Source: Streptomyces decoyicus
Lineage (GTDB): Bacteria > Actinomycetota > Actinomycetes > Streptomycetales > Streptomycetaceae
Reading direction: 5' to 3'
DNA: 64,000 nucleotides
NCBI RefSeq assembly: GCF_019880305.1
Contig: NZ_CP082301.1
Coordinates: forward strand, 1,426,001 to 1,490,000
The translations under genes and the position numbers were made by a program. Positions 22,022 to 34,393 of the stretch are shown one piece after another. The notes below the pieces were generated by a model. The model searched no databases and was not told the DNA's origin. It was given only the letters and a program-made list of their open reading frames with translations. Each line of letters opens with the position of its first letter. Position 1 is the stretch's first letter.

Positions 22022-23251
22022 GTGAGCAGCGACCCATGGGGCCGCGTCGACGAGACGGGGACCGTGTACGTGCGTACCGCCGATGGCGAGCAGGTCGTCG
22101 GATCGTGGCAGGCGGGAACTCCCGAGGAGGCCCTCGCCTACTTCGAGCGCAAGTATGAGGGCCTGGTCGTCGAGATCGGCCTCCTCGAGCGCCGGGTCAA
22201 GACCACCGACCTGTCGGCGAAGGACGCGACGACCGCGATCGACCATCTGCGCACCCAGGTCGACGAACATCACGCGGTGGGCGATCTGGACGCGCTGCGC
22301 AAGCGGCTGGACAAGCTCGTCGAGACCGTCGAGTCGCGCCGCGAAGAGCGCAAGGCGCTCAAGGCCCGGCAGAGCGACGAGGCCCGGCACGCCAAGGAGA
22401 AACTGGTCGCCGAGGCGGAGGAACTGGCGGCCAGCGAGCAGTGGCGGGTGGCCGGCGAGCGGCTGCGTGCGCTGGTCGACACCTGGAAGGGCCTGCCGCG
22501 GCTCGACCGCAAGGCGGATGACGAACTGTGGCACCGCTTCTCGCACGCCCGCTCGGCGTTCTCCAAGCGGCGCAAGGCGCACTTCGCGTCGCTGGACGCG
22601 CAGCGCGAGGAGTCCCGTAAGGCGAAGGAGAAGCTGGTCGCCGAGGCCGAGTCGCTGTCGAACTCGACGGACTGGGGGGCCACCGCGGCCCGCTACCGCG
22701 AGCTGATGGCGGACTGGAAGGCCGCGGGCCGCGCCCAGCGCGAGCACGAGGACGACCTGTGGAACCGCTTCCGCGGCGCCCAGGACATCTTCTTCCAGGC
22801 CCGCGGTGAGGTCTTCGCGGAGCGCGACGCCGAGCAGCGGGAGAACCTGACCCGCAAGGAGGAGCTGGCCGTCGAGGCCGAGAAGCTGCTTCCGGTCTCG
22901 GACCTGAAGGGCGCGCGGGCGGCGTTCCGCTCGATCAACGAGCGGTGGGAGGCCATCGGCCATGTCCCGCGGGACGCCCGACCCAAGATCGAGGGCCGGA
23001 TGCACGCCGTCGAGCGGGCCATCCAGGAGGCCGAGGAGACCGAGTGGCGCCGTACGAACCCTGAGGCGCGGGCGCGCGCCGCGGGGCTGACCGGCCAGCT
23101 CCAGGACGCGGTCGACAAGCTGGAGAAGCAGATCGACACGGCCCGGACGGCGGGCAACAACGCCAAGGCCGACAAGCTCGGCCGGGAGCTGGAGGGCCGC
23201 AAGGCGCTGCTGGACCAGGCGCTCAAGGGCCTGGAGGAGTTCGGCGGGTGA
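22022..23251 (+). CDS. DUF349 repeat protein
   Basis: This encodes 409 residues, almost entirely charged alpha-helix. Several DUF349 repeats of about 75 residues can be recognised by recurring W..A...YR.L...WK and LW.RF..A...F motifs (for example DWGATAARYRELMADWKAAG and DLWNRFRGAQDIFF). No membrane segment or catalytic motif is seen. Start is the GTG at 22022 with GGAGGAG five bases before. Function is unknown; the protein is widely conserved next to relA in actinobacteria. Confidence 0.93.
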   Translation: MSSDPWGRVDETGTVYVRTADGEQVVGSWQAGTPEEALAYFERKYEGLVVEIGLLERRVKTTDLSAKDATTAIDHLRTQVDEHHAVGDLDALRKRLDKLVETVESRREERKALKARQSDEARHAKEKLVAEAEELAASEQWRVAGERLRALVDTWKGLPRLDRKADDELWHRFSHARSAFSKRRKAHFASLDAQREESRKAKEKLVAEAESLSNSTDWGATAARYRELMADWKAAGRAQREHEDDLWNRFRGAQDIFFQARGEVFAERDAEQRENLTRKEELAVEAEKLLPVSDLKGARAAFRSINERWEAIGHVPRDARPKIEGRMHAVERAIQEAEETEWRRTNPEARARAAGLTGQLQDAVDKLEKQIDTARTAGNNAKADKLGRELEGRKALLDQALKGLEEFGG

Positions 23252-23266
23252 CAATCCCGGTGGACG

Positions 23267-23309
23267 CGAGGCGGCCCCGGTACGGATCTTCCGTACCGGG
23301 GCCGCCTCG
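23267..23309. terminator. Bidirectional terminator between the DUF349 gene and relA
   Basis: A perfect 19-bp inverted repeat with a 5-base ATCTT loop lies between the convergent stops at 23251 and 23316. It can end both transcripts and is the longest perfect hairpin in the window. Confidence 0.9.
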
Positions 23310-23315
23310 TGTGCG

Positions 23316-25940
<2,625 letters not shown>

Positions 25941-26053
25941 GAGCACTCCTCAAGCGGTTCCGGACCCCAGGACCTCGAACGGGCCGGGGTGCCATCGTAT
26001 CGACCCCGGGGCCACTACTCCCCCGCGGCCGGGGTTCCGTACATGACACAGCA

Positions 26054-26087
26054 GCAGGGGCACCCGGATTCTTCCGGGTGCCCCTGC
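26054..26087 (-). terminator. Hairpin downstream of apt
   Basis: A perfect 15-bp stem (GCAGGGGCACCCGGA and its complement) with a TTCT loop begins 26 bases past the apt stop. On the minus strand it is followed by a short mixed tract rather than T-residues. It separates apt from relA. Confidence 0.85.
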
Positions 26088-26112
26088 GTGCGAAGGTGCT
26101 GTGCGCGGTGGC

Positions 26113-26661
26113 TCAGACCGTGATCAGGACCTCCAGCGGAGCCCCCTTCAGGCCCGCCTCCAGGCGCTGCCGCCCGGCCAGGAAGTCCAGCTCGAGCAGC
26201 ACCGCCACGCCCGCGACCTCGGCGCCCGCACGGCGGATGAGCTGAAGCGAGGCGTCTGCCGTGCCGCCGGTGGCGAGGACGTCGTCGATCACCAGCACCC
26301 GTTCTCCCGGGGCCAGCGCATCGGCGTGGATCTCGATCTCGGCGGTGCCGTACTCCAGCTCGTACGCCTGCCGGAGCGTCGCGCGGGGCAGCTTTCCGGC
26401 CTTGCGTACGGGGACGAAACCGACGCCGGCCCGGATCGCGACCGGGGCGGCGAGGATGAAGCCGCGCGCCTCCAGGCCCACGACCTTGTCCACCCGATGG
26501 CGCTCGCACAGCTCGACGAACGCCTCGGTCACCGCGCCGAAGGCCGCCGGGTCGTCCAGCAGCGGGGTGATGTCCTTGAACACCACACCCGGCTGCGGGT
26601 GGTCCGGGACGTCCGCGATCCGGCTCAGCAGCAGCTCACGCAGGCCTGCCGGGGCGCTCAT
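26113..26661 (-). CDS. apt: Adenine phosphoribosyltransferase
   Basis: This salvages adenine to AMP using PRPP. It is 182 residues long. The PRPP loop VLVIDDVLATGGTADAS is near residues 123-139; FKDITPLL and GLEARGFILAAPVA are the other family signatures. The ATG overlaps the secF stop by 4 bases. It lies upstream of relA in the same direction but is separated by a strong hairpin, so it belongs to the secDF-apt unit. Confidence 0.97.
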   Translation of the reverse strand: MSAPAGLRELLLSRIADVPDHPQPGVVFKDITPLLDDPAAFGAVTEAFVELCERHRVDKVVGLEARGFILAAPVAIRAGVGFVPVRKAGKLPRATLRQAYELEYGTAEIEIHADALAPGERVLVIDDVLATGGTADASLQLIRRAGAEVAGVAVLLELDFLAGRQRLEAGLKGAPLEVLITV

Positions 26662-27779
26662 CGGCGCTTGCCCGACGGGCGGCCGCGGCCGCGGTTGCGG
26701 GAGGCGGGCTGCCGGCGGGGGCCGACGACCGTGCCGTCGTCACCGTCCTCGGCGTCCGCCGGGGCGGACGCCGCATCCTGCGCGTCCTCCTGGCTCGCGC
26801 CCTTGGCCGCGGCCGCGGCGCGCTTCGCCTTCACCCGCTTGGCCAGCGCCTTCATCTCCGGCTCGCGGTCCTTCAGATCGGCGACCAGCGGCGTCGCGAT
26901 GAAGATCGAGGAGTACGCACCGGCGGCGAGACCGACGAACAGGGCCAGCGAGATGTCGTTGAGCATGCCCGCGCCCAGGACACCGCCGCCGACGAACAGC
27001 AGACCGGCGACCGGGAGCAGCGCCACGACAGTGGTGTTGATGGAGCGCACCAGGGTGCCGTTGATGCTGCGGTTGGCGATCTCGCTGTAGGTGAAGCGGG
27101 TCTGCTTGGTGATGTCCTTGGAGGCTTCCTTGAGACTGTCGAAGACGACGACCGTGTCGTAGAGGGAGTAACCGAGGATCGTCAGCAGACCGATGACCGT
27201 GCCGGGGGTGACCTCGAAGCCGACCAGGGCGTAGATGCCGACCGTGATCGTGAGGTCGTGGATCAGCGCGACCAGGGCGGCGACCGCCATCCGCCACTCG
27301 AAGGCGATGGCCAGGTAGAGCACCACGAGGACCATGAAGATCCCCAGGCCCAGCCAGGCCTTGTTGGCGATCTGCTCACCCCAACTCGGGCCGACCAGCT
27401 GGGTGTTGACGTCCTTGACGGGGACGTTCAGGTCCTTGGCGAGCCCTTCCTGGACCGGCACCGCTGCCTTGGTGTCCAGACCGCTGATCTGGATGCGCAG
27501 TGCGCCGTCGCCGAGCTTCTGCGCCATGGCCTGGTGGCCGCCGGCCGCCGACTCGGCCTTGTGCTGCGCCTCCGAGGCGGACACGGAGGTCTTCGGGGTC
27601 GTGAAGACCGCGCCGCCGGAGAACTCGATGCCCATGTTCAGGCCGCGCACCCCCAGACCGACGATGGCCACGATCGTGATGAGGATCGAGAGGCCGTACC
27701 AGATCTTCCGCTTGCCGATGAAGTCGTAGCCGACCTCGCCGCGGTACAGCCGGGCGCCGATGTTTCCGAGCTTGGACAT
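26658..27779 (-). CDS. secF: Protein translocase subunit SecF
   Basis: This is a proton-motive-force-linked subunit of the Sec export machinery, acting with SecD. It is 373 residues long. Helix 1 (IWYGLSILITIVAIVGLGV) is followed by the external domain and five C-terminal helices with GLLTILGYSLYDTVVVFDS, the SecF signature. A basic/acidic disordered tail (about 60 residues, ending RGRGRPSGKRR) extends into the cytoplasm. AAGGAGG lies 6 bases before the ATG, inside the end of secD, with one base between the genes. Confidence 0.96.
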   Translation of the reverse strand: MSKLGNIGARLYRGEVGYDFIGKRKIWYGLSILITIVAIVGLGVRGLNMGIEFSGGAVFTTPKTSVSASEAQHKAESAAGGHQAMAQKLGDGALRIQISGLDTKAAVPVQEGLAKDLNVPVKDVNTQLVGPSWGEQIANKAWLGLGIFMVLVVLYLAIAFEWRMAVAALVALIHDLTITVGIYALVGFEVTPGTVIGLLTILGYSLYDTVVVFDSLKEASKDITKQTRFTYSEIANRSINGTLVRSINTTVVALLPVAGLLFVGGGVLGAGMLNDISLALFVGLAAGAYSSIFIATPLVADLKDREPEMKALAKRVKAKRAAAAAKGASQEDAQDAASAPADAEDGDDGTVVGPRRQPASRNRGRGRPSGKRR

Positions 27780-27780
27780 C

Positions 27781-29559
27781 TCACGCCTCCTTCGTGGTGG
27801 GGGCGGCGCCGCGACGGCGGCGCAGCGGCGGCTTGGCACCCAGGCGCTTGGGGTCGAGGCCGGACCAGGGATGGCCGTCGGAGAAGAACTTCCGCCGGGC
27901 CAGCAGCGTCATCAGGGGCTTGGTGAAGAAGAAGACCACGACGACGTCGAGGACGGTGGTCAGGCCGAGCGTGAAGGCGAAGCCCTGCACCTTGCCGACG
28001 GTGACGGCGAACAGCACCGCGGCGGCCAGGAACGACACGAAGTCGGAGACCAGGATCGTGCGGCGGGCCCGCGGCCAGCCGCGCTCGACGGCCGGGCGCA
28101 GGGTGCGTCCCTCGCGGATCTCGTCCCGGATGCGCTCGAAGTAGACGATGAACGAGTCGGCGGTGATACCGATGGCGACGATGGCGCCACAGACCGCCGG
28201 GAGGTTCAGCGCGAACCCGATGGCCGGGCCGAGCAAGGTCATGATCGTGTACGTCAGGACCGCCGAGACGCCCAGGCTCGCCAGCGCGACCAGCGCCAGT
28301 CCCCGGTAGTAGGCGACGAGGTAGATGACGACCAGTCCGAGGCCGATGGCGCCGGCGATCAGACCGGCGTGCAGCTGCTCGCCACCGAGCGCCGCAGTGA
28401 CCGTGGTCTCGTCGTCGATCTTGAAGGAGAGCGGCAGGGCACCGTAGGACAGCATGTTGCCGAGGTCCTCGGCGGTCTGCTGGGTGAAGCCGCCGGAGAT
28501 GGTGGCCCCGCCGCCCATGATGGCCTTGTCGACCGAGGGGGAGGACACGACCGCACCGTCCAGGACGATGCCGAACTGGTTCTGCGGCGGCGCCTTGGCG
28601 GCGAGCTTGCCGGTGATGTCCCCGAACTTCTTGCCGCCCTCGGACGTGAAGTCCATCTGGACGATCCAGCCCTGGCCCTGCTGGCTGTCGAAGACGGCCT
28701 TGGCGCCGCTGACGTCCGTGCCCTCGACGCCGACCGGGCCGAGCGCGTACTTCTGGGCGCCGTCCTGCTTGCACGCCACGATCGGGTCGGACGGCTTGGT
28801 GTTGGCGGCCTTCTCGCCCGCGGCGGAGCGGCCCTTCTTCGTGGAGCAGTCCAGCGCGTTGAGCTGCTTCTGGAGAGCCGGCGGGATGTCCGCTGCGCCC
28901 GGAGGCGCCGGCGGCGCCGGGGGTGTGGAGGGCTTGCCGGACGGGGTGGGCTTGGCGGAGGGCGCCTTCTTCAGCGAGTCCGTCACCGCGCGGCCCTGCG
29001 TCGTCGGCTTCGAGCTCGGCGACTGCGAGGACGCGTTCTGCTGGGTTCCCGGCTGGACCTTGGTCTTGTCACCCGAGGCCTTGTCGCCCTTGCCCTTGCC
29101 GTTCGCACCGCTCTGGGAGGGGCTGGGCTTGGGCTCGGGGGTCTTCGTCCCCGCGGTGGTGGTCAGCACCGGCCGGAATCCGAGCTGGGCGGTGGTGCCG
29201 ACCTGCTGGCGGGCCTGCTTCGCGTCCGTCCCCTTGGGGATGTTCACGATGATGTGGTTGCTGCCCTGCGTCTGGACCTCTGACTCGGTCACACCGAGAC
29301 CGTTGACCCGCCGCTCCATGATGCCGGCGGCGGTTTTCATGTTGGTCTCGTTGATCGCGTTGGGCTTGCCCGGCTGGTTCTGGGCCGCCAGCGTGAAGCT
29401 GGTGCCGCCGGCCAGGTCGATGCCCAGCCGCGGCGTCAGCGTGTCGGAGTAGAACATGCCTCCGACCAGCCCCACCATGGCGATCAGGACCAGGATCAGG
29501 GTGCGGCCCGGATGCCCCTGGCTCGCGGGCGCCCTGCGGCCCTTCTTCGGTGCTGCCAC
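27781..29559 (-). CDS. secD: Protein translocase subunit SecD
   Basis: This is the SecF partner in preprotein translocation. It is 592 residues from the GTG at 29557-29559. Helix 1 is TLILVLIAMVGLVGGMFYS. The first periplasmic region has GIDLAGGTSFTL. A low-complexity Pro/Ser/Thr/Lys insert of roughly 80 residues (about 160-240) follows, then the P1 head domain and five to six C-terminal helices with the GIIAD-equivalent block AVCGAIVAIGITADSFIVYFERI read around residue 480. The insert is long for the family. Confidence 0.96.
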   Translation of the reverse strand: MAAPKKGRRAPASQGHPGRTLILVLIAMVGLVGGMFYSDTLTPRLGIDLAGGTSFTLAAQNQPGKPNAINETNMKTAAGIMERRVNGLGVTESEVQTQGSNHIIVNIPKGTDAKQARQQVGTTAQLGFRPVLTTTAGTKTPEPKPSPSQSGANGKGKGDKASGDKTKVQPGTQQNASSQSPSSKPTTQGRAVTDSLKKAPSAKPTPSGKPSTPPAPPAPPGAADIPPALQKQLNALDCSTKKGRSAAGEKAANTKPSDPIVACKQDGAQKYALGPVGVEGTDVSGAKAVFDSQQGQGWIVQMDFTSEGGKKFGDITGKLAAKAPPQNQFGIVLDGAVVSSPSVDKAIMGGGATISGGFTQQTAEDLGNMLSYGALPLSFKIDDETTVTAALGGEQLHAGLIAGAIGLGLVVIYLVAYYRGLALVALASLGVSAVLTYTIMTLLGPAIGFALNLPAVCGAIVAIGITADSFIVYFERIRDEIREGRTLRPAVERGWPRARRTILVSDFVSFLAAAVLFAVTVGKVQGFAFTLGLTTVLDVVVVFFFTKPLMTLLARRKFFSDGHPWSGLDPKRLGAKPPLRRRRGAAPTTKEA

Positions 29560-29658
29560 CTTCTCGTATCTCCCTGTCCAACCCCTCGGCCCGGGATGCC
29601 GGCCGAGCGGCCACGAAGTCTTGTGGGGACGTGCCCCCGCCGGAGCCTAAACCGTCCC

Positions 29659-29700
29659 GGAACCGCGGTGCACGACACACCACGCGTGCTCCGCGGTTCC
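29659..29700 (-). terminator. Hairpin between yajC and secD
   Basis: A 10-bp perfect outer stem (GGAACCGCGG/CCGCGGTTCC) continues into an inner GCACG/CGTGC stem. It starts 12 bases past the yajC stop and about 100 bases before the secD start, so at least part of yajC transcription should end here. Confidence 0.75.
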
Positions 29701-29711
29701 GATGGGGCGGA

Positions 29712-30254
29712 CTACTTGGCTTCGTCGTCGCCGGACTTCTTCTCGTCCTTGACGGTGTCCGCGTCCGCCTTGACGGTGTTCTCGCTGTCCTCGGCTGCCT
29801 TGGTGTCCTTCGCCTTGTCGGCGGCGGGCTCGTCCACGGCGGGCTCGGCGGCCGTGGCCTCGGTCTTGCCCAGGTCGATCTTGTCGCCCTTGTCGGCGGC
29901 CTCGTCGGCGGAGGCGGCGGTCAGCGAGGACGCGTCGTCCGGGACGACCGGCTCGTCGGCGTGGATCGGGTCGGCACCGTCCAGGATGCGGTTGTACTCC
30001 TCGTCCGCGAGCACGGCGCCGATGGCGTTCTTGGCGTAGATCGCGTGCACGCCGGGGGCGACCTCCAGGAGGACGGTTTCCTCGTGGATTTCCTTGACGG
30101 TGGCGTACATGCCGCCGATGGTCCGGACGCCGGTGCCGGCCTGCATTTCATTGCGCATCTGCGCGGCCGCCTGCTGCTTCTTCTTGGCAGACCGGGTCAT
30201 CAGGAACATGGCCCCGATGAGGACGATGAAGGGGAGGAGAGTCACGATACTCAC
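29712..30254 (-). CDS. yajC: Sec translocase accessory subunit YajC with acidic tail
   Basis: This is a small single-helix partner of SecDF. It is 180 residues from the GTG at 30252-30254. Helix: VTLLPFIVLIGAMFLM, followed by RSAKKKQQAAAQMRNEM and the conserved GTGVRTIGGMYATV core. The last 80 residues are Asp/Glu/Lys/Ala-rich and probably disordered, roughly doubling the length compared with E. coli YajC. An AAGGA lies about 10 bases upstream. Confidence 0.92.
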   Translation of the reverse strand: MSIVTLLPFIVLIGAMFLMTRSAKKKQQAAAQMRNEMQAGTGVRTIGGMYATVKEIHEETVLLEVAPGVHAIYAKNAIGAVLADEEYNRILDGADPIHADEPVVPDDASSLTAASADEAADKGDKIDLGKTEATAAEPAVDEPAADKAKDTKAAEDSENTVKADADTVKDEKKSGDDEAK

Positions 30255-30310
30255 GGGACGGAAATCCTTCGCACGACCGCGGATGCGCGGTCTCATATAC
30301 GGGGGTGGGT

Positions 30311-30332
30311 ATGCCGTCCATACGGATGGCAT
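30311..30332 (-). terminator. Possible hairpin between ruvB and yajC
   Basis: A 9-bp stem (ATGCCGTCC against GGATGGCAT, one G-U pair) with an ATAC loop lies about 85 bases past the ruvB stop. Moderate support only; it could also be part of the yajC leader. Confidence 0.4.
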
Positions 30333-30415
30333 CGGCGGAGTCTAAGCGAGTCCCCACCAGTGGAACAACGCCCAGCATCGCACCGCAGTTCCTGACCGGG
30401 CGAGTCCCCGCGCCG

Positions 30416-31510
30416 TCAGGCCCCGAACAAGCCCTGCTGCCCGCTTCCGCCCGCTTGCTGCTGCGGCGGCACGAGTCCCAGATGGGCCCACGCCGCTGGG
30501 GTCGCGATCCGGCCTCTGGGGGTCCTGGCCAGCAGCCCTTCCCGTACGAGGAAGGGCTCGGCGACCTCCTCGACGGTCTCGCGCTCCTCCCCCACCGCGA
30601 CCGCGAGGGTGGACAGGCCCACCGGACCGCCGCCGAACAGCTTGAGCAGGGCCGTGAGCACGGCGCGGTCGAGACGGTCCAGGCCGCGGGCGTCGACCTC
30701 GTAGACCCCGAGGGCCTGGGAGGCGATCTCGCGGGTGATCAAGCCGTCGGCCTTCACCTGGGCGTAGTCGCGGACGCGGCGCAGCAGGCGGTTGGCGATA
30801 CGGGGCGTGCCGCGGGAGCGGCCGGCGATCTCGGCGGCGCCCTCGGGTTCTATGTCCAGGTCCAGCAGCCCGGCCGAGCGGTGGATGACCCGCTCCAGCT
30901 CGGCGGGGGCGTAGAACTCCATATGGGCCGTGAAGCCGAAGCGGTCGCGCAGCGGGGGCGGCAGCAGACCGGCCCGGGTCGTGGCGCCGACCAGGGTGAA
31001 CGGGGGGAGTTCGAGGGGGATGGCGGTGGCTCCCGGGCCCTTGCCGACGATCACGTCGACGCGGAAGTCCTCCATGGCCATGTAGAGCATTTCCTCGGCG
31101 GGCCGGGACATCCGGTGGATCTCGTCGAGAAAGAGGACCTCGCCCTCCTGGAGGGAGGAGAGGATCGCGGCGAGGTCTCCGGCGTGCTGGATGGCGGGGC
31201 CGGAGGTGATCCGGATCGGGGCGCCCATCTCGGCGGCGATGATCATCGAGAGGGTCGTCTTGCCGAGGCCAGGCGCCCCGGACAGCAGGACATGATCGGC
31301 GGTGGCGCCGCGGGCGCGGGCGGCCCGCAGCACCAGGTCGAGCTGTTCGCGCACCCGCTCCTGGCCGACGAATTCCTCGAGGTCCTTGGGCCGCAGCGCG
31401 GCCTCGACGGCGGTGTCCTCGCCGTCCGCGTCGGCCCCCACCAACCGGTCGGGGGCGCCCGTGGCGGTCTCCTCGGCGGTGCTGTGCGGTGCGGTGTCGT
31501 CCCAGTTCAC
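30416..31510 (-). CDS. ruvB: Holliday junction branch migration helicase RuvB
   Basis: This AAA+ motor of RuvAB is 364 residues from the GTG at 31508-31510 (VNWDDT). Walker A is [12 protein letters not shown], Walker B is LFLDEIHRM, sensor 1 is [18 protein letters not shown], and the C-terminal winged-helix has [16 protein letters not shown] and [10 protein letters not shown]. It is the last gene of the ruvC-ruvA-ruvB unit, about 80 bases after ruvA. Confidence 0.97.
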   Translation of the reverse strand: MNWDDTAPHSTAEETATGAPDRLVGADADGEDTAVEAALRPKDLEEFVGQERVREQLDLVLRAARARGATADHVLLSGAPGLGKTTLSMIIAAEMGAPIRITSGPAIQHAGDLAAILSSLQEGEVLFLDEIHRMSRPAEEMLYMAMEDFRVDVIVGKGPGATAIPLELPPFTLVGATTRAGLLPPPLRDRFGFTAHMEFYAPAELERVIHRSAGLLDLDIEPEGAAEIAGRSRGTPRIANRLLRRVRDYAQVKADGLITREIASQALGVYEVDARGLDRLDRAVLTALLKLFGGGPVGLSTLAVAVGEERETVEEVAEPFLVREGLLARTPRGRIATPAAWAHLGLVPPQQQAGGSGQQGLFGA

Positions 31511-31592
31511 TGCGGATTGCCTCGCGGGGTCGGGGCGGCCGGGCCGCCTGCGTGGTCGTACGGTCGGGGGCGCGGAGCCCGGCCGGCGGCGG

Positions 31593-32213
31593 TCATCGCG
31601 CCCGGTTGAGGGTCTGCAGGGCGGCCTTGAGCAGCTGCGGCACCTGGGGCGTGCCGCCCTCGGCCACGGCCGCCTCGGCCTGCGGGGCGACCGCGGTGAC
31701 CGCTTCGTCCGCCTCGCGGGTGGCATAGCCGAGGCCGATCAGGGCGGCGTGCAGCTGGTCGCGCCAGCCGGCCGTGACGGCGCTGCCGACGCCCGCGCGG
31801 CCGGTGCCCACCGGCTCCCCGAGCCGGTCCTTGAGCTCCAGGAGCAGCTTCTGTGCGCCCTTCTTGCCGATGCCCGGAACGGCGGTCAGGGTCTTCTCGT
31901 CGCCGGTCGAGACGGCGAGGCGCAGGGTGTCCGGGGAGTGCACGGCCAGCATCGCCTGGGCGAGCCGGGGGCCGACGCCGCTGGCGGTCTGGAGCAACTC
32001 GAAGGTCTGCCGCTCGTCGTCGTCGGCGAAGCCGTAGAGCGTGAGTGAGTCCTCGCGGACGACGAGGGAGGTGGCGAGCTTGGCCTGCTGTCCGATCCGG
32101 AGGGTGGACAGGGTGTTCGGTGCGCACTGGACGGCCATGCCGATACCGCCGACCTCGACGACGGCGGTGTCCGGGGCGAGGGCCGCGACCGGGCCGGAGA
32201 CGAAGGCGATCAT
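31593..32213 (-). CDS. ruvA: Holliday junction-binding protein RuvA
   Basis: This tetramer binds four-way junctions and loads RuvB. It is 206 residues long. The N-terminal OB domain ([20 protein letters not shown]), the tandem helix-hairpin-helix motifs ([14 protein letters not shown] and [17 protein letters not shown]) and the C-terminal RuvB-binding domain III ([16 protein letters not shown]) are all visible. The ATG overlaps the ruvC stop by 4 bases. Confidence 0.97.
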   Translation of the reverse strand: MIAFVSGPVAALAPDTAVVEVGGIGMAVQCAPNTLSTLRIGQQAKLATSLVVREDSLTLYGFADDDERQTFELLQTASGVGPRLAQAMLAVHSPDTLRLAVSTGDEKTLTAVPGIGKKGAQKLLLELKDRLGEPVGTGRAGVGSAVTAGWRDQLHAALIGLGYATREADEAVTAVAPQAEAAVAEGGTPQVPQLLKAALQTLNRAR

Positions 32214-32788
32214 CGGGTGCCCTTCTGGGGAGTCGCCCGGCGCGGGCCGGAGGACGGGATGGTGGCGGGAGCGGCGCGGCGGGCCGCGGCATGCGCCTGC
32301 TGGAGGCGGTTGACCGCGGGGGCGCGCCAGATGTGACAGATGGCGAGGGCCAGGGCATCGGCGGCGTCGGCCGGCTTCGGCGGCGCGTCGAGCCGCAGCA
32401 GGCGCGTGACCATCGCGCCGACCTGGGCCTTGTCGGCCCGTCCCGACCCGGTGACGGCGGCCTTGACCTCGCTGGGGGTGTGCAGCGCGACCGGCAGCCC
32501 GCGGCGCGCCGCGCACAGCATGGCGACCGCGCTGGCCTGGGCGGTGCCCATGACCGTACGGACGTTGTGCTGGCTGAAGACGCGCTCCACGGCGACGTAC
32601 TCCGGGCGGTGCTCGTCGAGCCAGGCGTCTATCCCGCGCTCGATCTCGACGAGACGGAGGGCGATATCGGCGTCCGCGGGAGTGCGGACGACGCCCACGC
32701 CGACCATCGTCAGCGGGCGCCCCGCGACCCCGTCGACCACGCCGACCCCGCAGCGCGTCAGCCCCGGGTCCACCCCCAGCACCTTCAT
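32210..32788 (-). CDS. ruvC: Holliday junction resolvase RuvC
   Basis: This endonuclease resolves four-way junctions. It is 192 residues long. The acidic residues lie in [14 protein letters not shown] (Asp7), YVAVERVF (Glu) and [12 protein letters not shown] (two Asp). A C-terminal extension rich in Ala, Arg and Pro (about 25 residues) goes beyond the E. coli protein. It opens the ruvCAB unit and is separated from yebC by a strong hairpin. Confidence 0.97.
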   Translation of the reverse strand: MKVLGVDPGLTRCGVGVVDGVAGRPLTMVGVGVVRTPADADIALRLVEIERGIDAWLDEHRPEYVAVERVFSQHNVRTVMGTAQASAVAMLCAARRGLPVALHTPSEVKAAVTGSGRADKAQVGAMVTRLLRLDAPPKPADAADALALAICHIWRAPAVNRLQQAHAAARRAAPATIPSSGPRRATPQKGTR

Positions 32789-32874
32789 CGGTCCCCGCCC
32801 CTCGCACTGTCCTGTTCGTGATCAGAGAGCGGATGCCCCCTGATCAGCACAGTAGTGGCTGCCACTGACAAACC

Positions 32875-32909
32875 GACGGGCCGACGGGGTGTGTCCCCGT
32901 CGGCCCGTC
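32875..32909 (-). terminator. Hairpin downstream of yebC
   Basis: A perfect 15-bp stem (GACGGGCCGACGGGG and its complement) with a TGTGT loop starts 24 bases past the yebC stop. It separates yebC from ruvC, which are often grouped together. Confidence 0.85.
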
Positions 32910-32933
32910 AGTCGACCGAGCGTGCCACGCCCC

Positions 32934-33686
32934 TCAGGCGTCGACCTTGGCCATCACATCGTCCGAGACGTCGAAGTTGGCGAAGACGTTCTGCACGTCG
33001 TCGCTGTCCTCCAGCGCGTCGATCAGCTTGAAGATCTTGCGCGCGCCCTCTTCCTCCAGCTCGACCTGCATGGTCGGGACGAAGTTGGCGTCGGCGGAGT
33101 CGTAGTCGATACCGGACTCCTGGAGGGCGCTGCGGACCGCGACCAGGTCGGTGGCCTCGCTGAGCACCTCGAAGGACTCGCCGAGGTCGTTGACCTCCTC
33201 GGCGCCGGCGTCCAGGACCGCGCCCAGGACGTCGTCCTCGGTCAGTTCACCCTTGGGGACGATCACCACGCCCTTGCGGTTGAACAGGTACGACACCGAA
33301 CCCGGGTCGGCCATCGAACCGCCGTTGCGGGTCATGGCGACGCGGACGTCCGAGGCGGCACGGTTGCGGTTGTCGGTGAGGCACTCGATGAGCACCGCGA
33401 CACCGTTGGGGCCGTACCCCTCGTACATGATGGTTTCGTAGTCGGCGCCGCCGGCTTCGAGACCCGCACCGCGCTTGACCGCGGAGTCGATGTTCTTGTT
33501 GGGCACCGAGCTCTTCTTGGCCTTCTGGATGGCGTCGAAGAGGGTCGGGTTTCCGTCCGGGTCGGCACCGCCGGTACGCGCCGCGACCTCGATGTTCTTG
33601 ATCAGCTTCGCGAAGAGCTTGCCGCGCTTGGCATCGATCACGGCCTTCTTGTGCTTCGTCGTAGCCCATTTAGAGTGGCCGGACAT
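32934..33686 (-). CDS. yebC: YebC/PmpR-family protein (translation or transcription factor)
   Basis: This encodes 250 residues. The family start [25 protein letters not shown] is clear when read in two parts. [19 protein letters not shown] and [18 protein letters not shown] are the conserved central blocks, and an acidic C-terminus follows. YebC proteins were long called DNA-binding regulators; recent work links some members to relief of ribosome stalling at proline runs. The sequence does not decide between these. It lies upstream of ruvC in the same direction. Confidence 0.95.
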   Translation of the reverse strand: MSGHSKWATTKHKKAVIDAKRGKLFAKLIKNIEVAARTGGADPDGNPTLFDAIQKAKKSSVPNKNIDSAVKRGAGLEAGGADYETIMYEGYGPNGVAVLIECLTDNRNRAASDVRVAMTRNGGSMADPGSVSYLFNRKGVVIVPKGELTEDDVLGAVLDAGAEEVNDLGESFEVLSEATDLVAVRSALQESGIDYDSADANFVPTMQVELEEEGARKIFKLIDALEDSDDVQNVFANFDVSDDVMAKVDA

Positions 33687-33797
33687 CCGCCTGTCTCCTT
33701 CGCGTAACCAACGTCTGAAACGAACGCCTAGATCCTACCGGGGACAGGTCACACGGTGTCACTCCCACCCGTCGCCCGGCCACCACGGGGCGGAGCC

Positions 33798-34385
33798 CTA
33801 AGCGCGCCGCACCATGTCCACGAACAGGGCGTGGACCCGGTGGTCGCCGGTGAGCTCCGGGTGGAAGGACGTGGCGAGGACGTTACCCTGCCGCACGGCC
33901 ACGGTGTGCCCGTCGTACGTCGCCAGGACCTCGACCGCGCCACCGACCGACTCGACCCAGGGCGCCCGGATGAAGACGCCTTCGACCGGTCCGCCGGGGA
34001 TCCCGGTGACGTCGATGGCCGCCTCGAACGACTCGTTCTGCCGCCCGAAGGCGTTACGGCGCACGATCATGTCGATGCCGCCGAACGTCTCCTGGTCCTC
34101 ACGGGCGTCCAGCAGCTTGTCCGCGACCATGATCATGCCGGCGCAGGTGCCGTAGACCGGCTTGCCCGCGGCGACGAAGGCGCGCAGCGGCTCCAGCATG
34201 CCGAAGACGATCGCCAGTTTGGACATCGTGGTGGACTCGCCGCCCGGTATGACCAGGCCGTCGACCTCGTCCAGCTCCTCGGGGCGGCGCACCGGCCGGG
34301 CCAGGGCACCGGCGTCCGCGAGCGCCTTGACATGCTCGCGGACGTCACCCTGGAGGGCCAGCACACCGATGGTGGGGGTGCTCAT
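33798..34385 (-). CDS. pdxT: Pyridoxal 5'-phosphate synthase glutaminase subunit PdxT
   Basis: This hydrolyses glutamine to feed ammonia to PdxS. It is 195 residues long. Motifs: [15 protein letters not shown], the nucleophile in [14 protein letters not shown] (Cys80 region), and the His-Glu pair in [13 protein letters not shown]. It lies 8 bases after pdxS on the same strand, forming the pdxST operon. Confidence 0.97.
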   Translation of the reverse strand: MSTPTIGVLALQGDVREHVKALADAGALARPVRRPEELDEVDGLVIPGGESTTMSKLAIVFGMLEPLRAFVAAGKPVYGTCAGMIMVADKLLDAREDQETFGGIDMIVRRNAFGRQNESFEAAIDVTGIPGGPVEGVFIRAPWVESVGGAVEVLATYDGHTVAVRQGNVLATSFHPELTGDHRVHALFVDMVRRA

Positions 34386-34393
34386 CTACGTTC

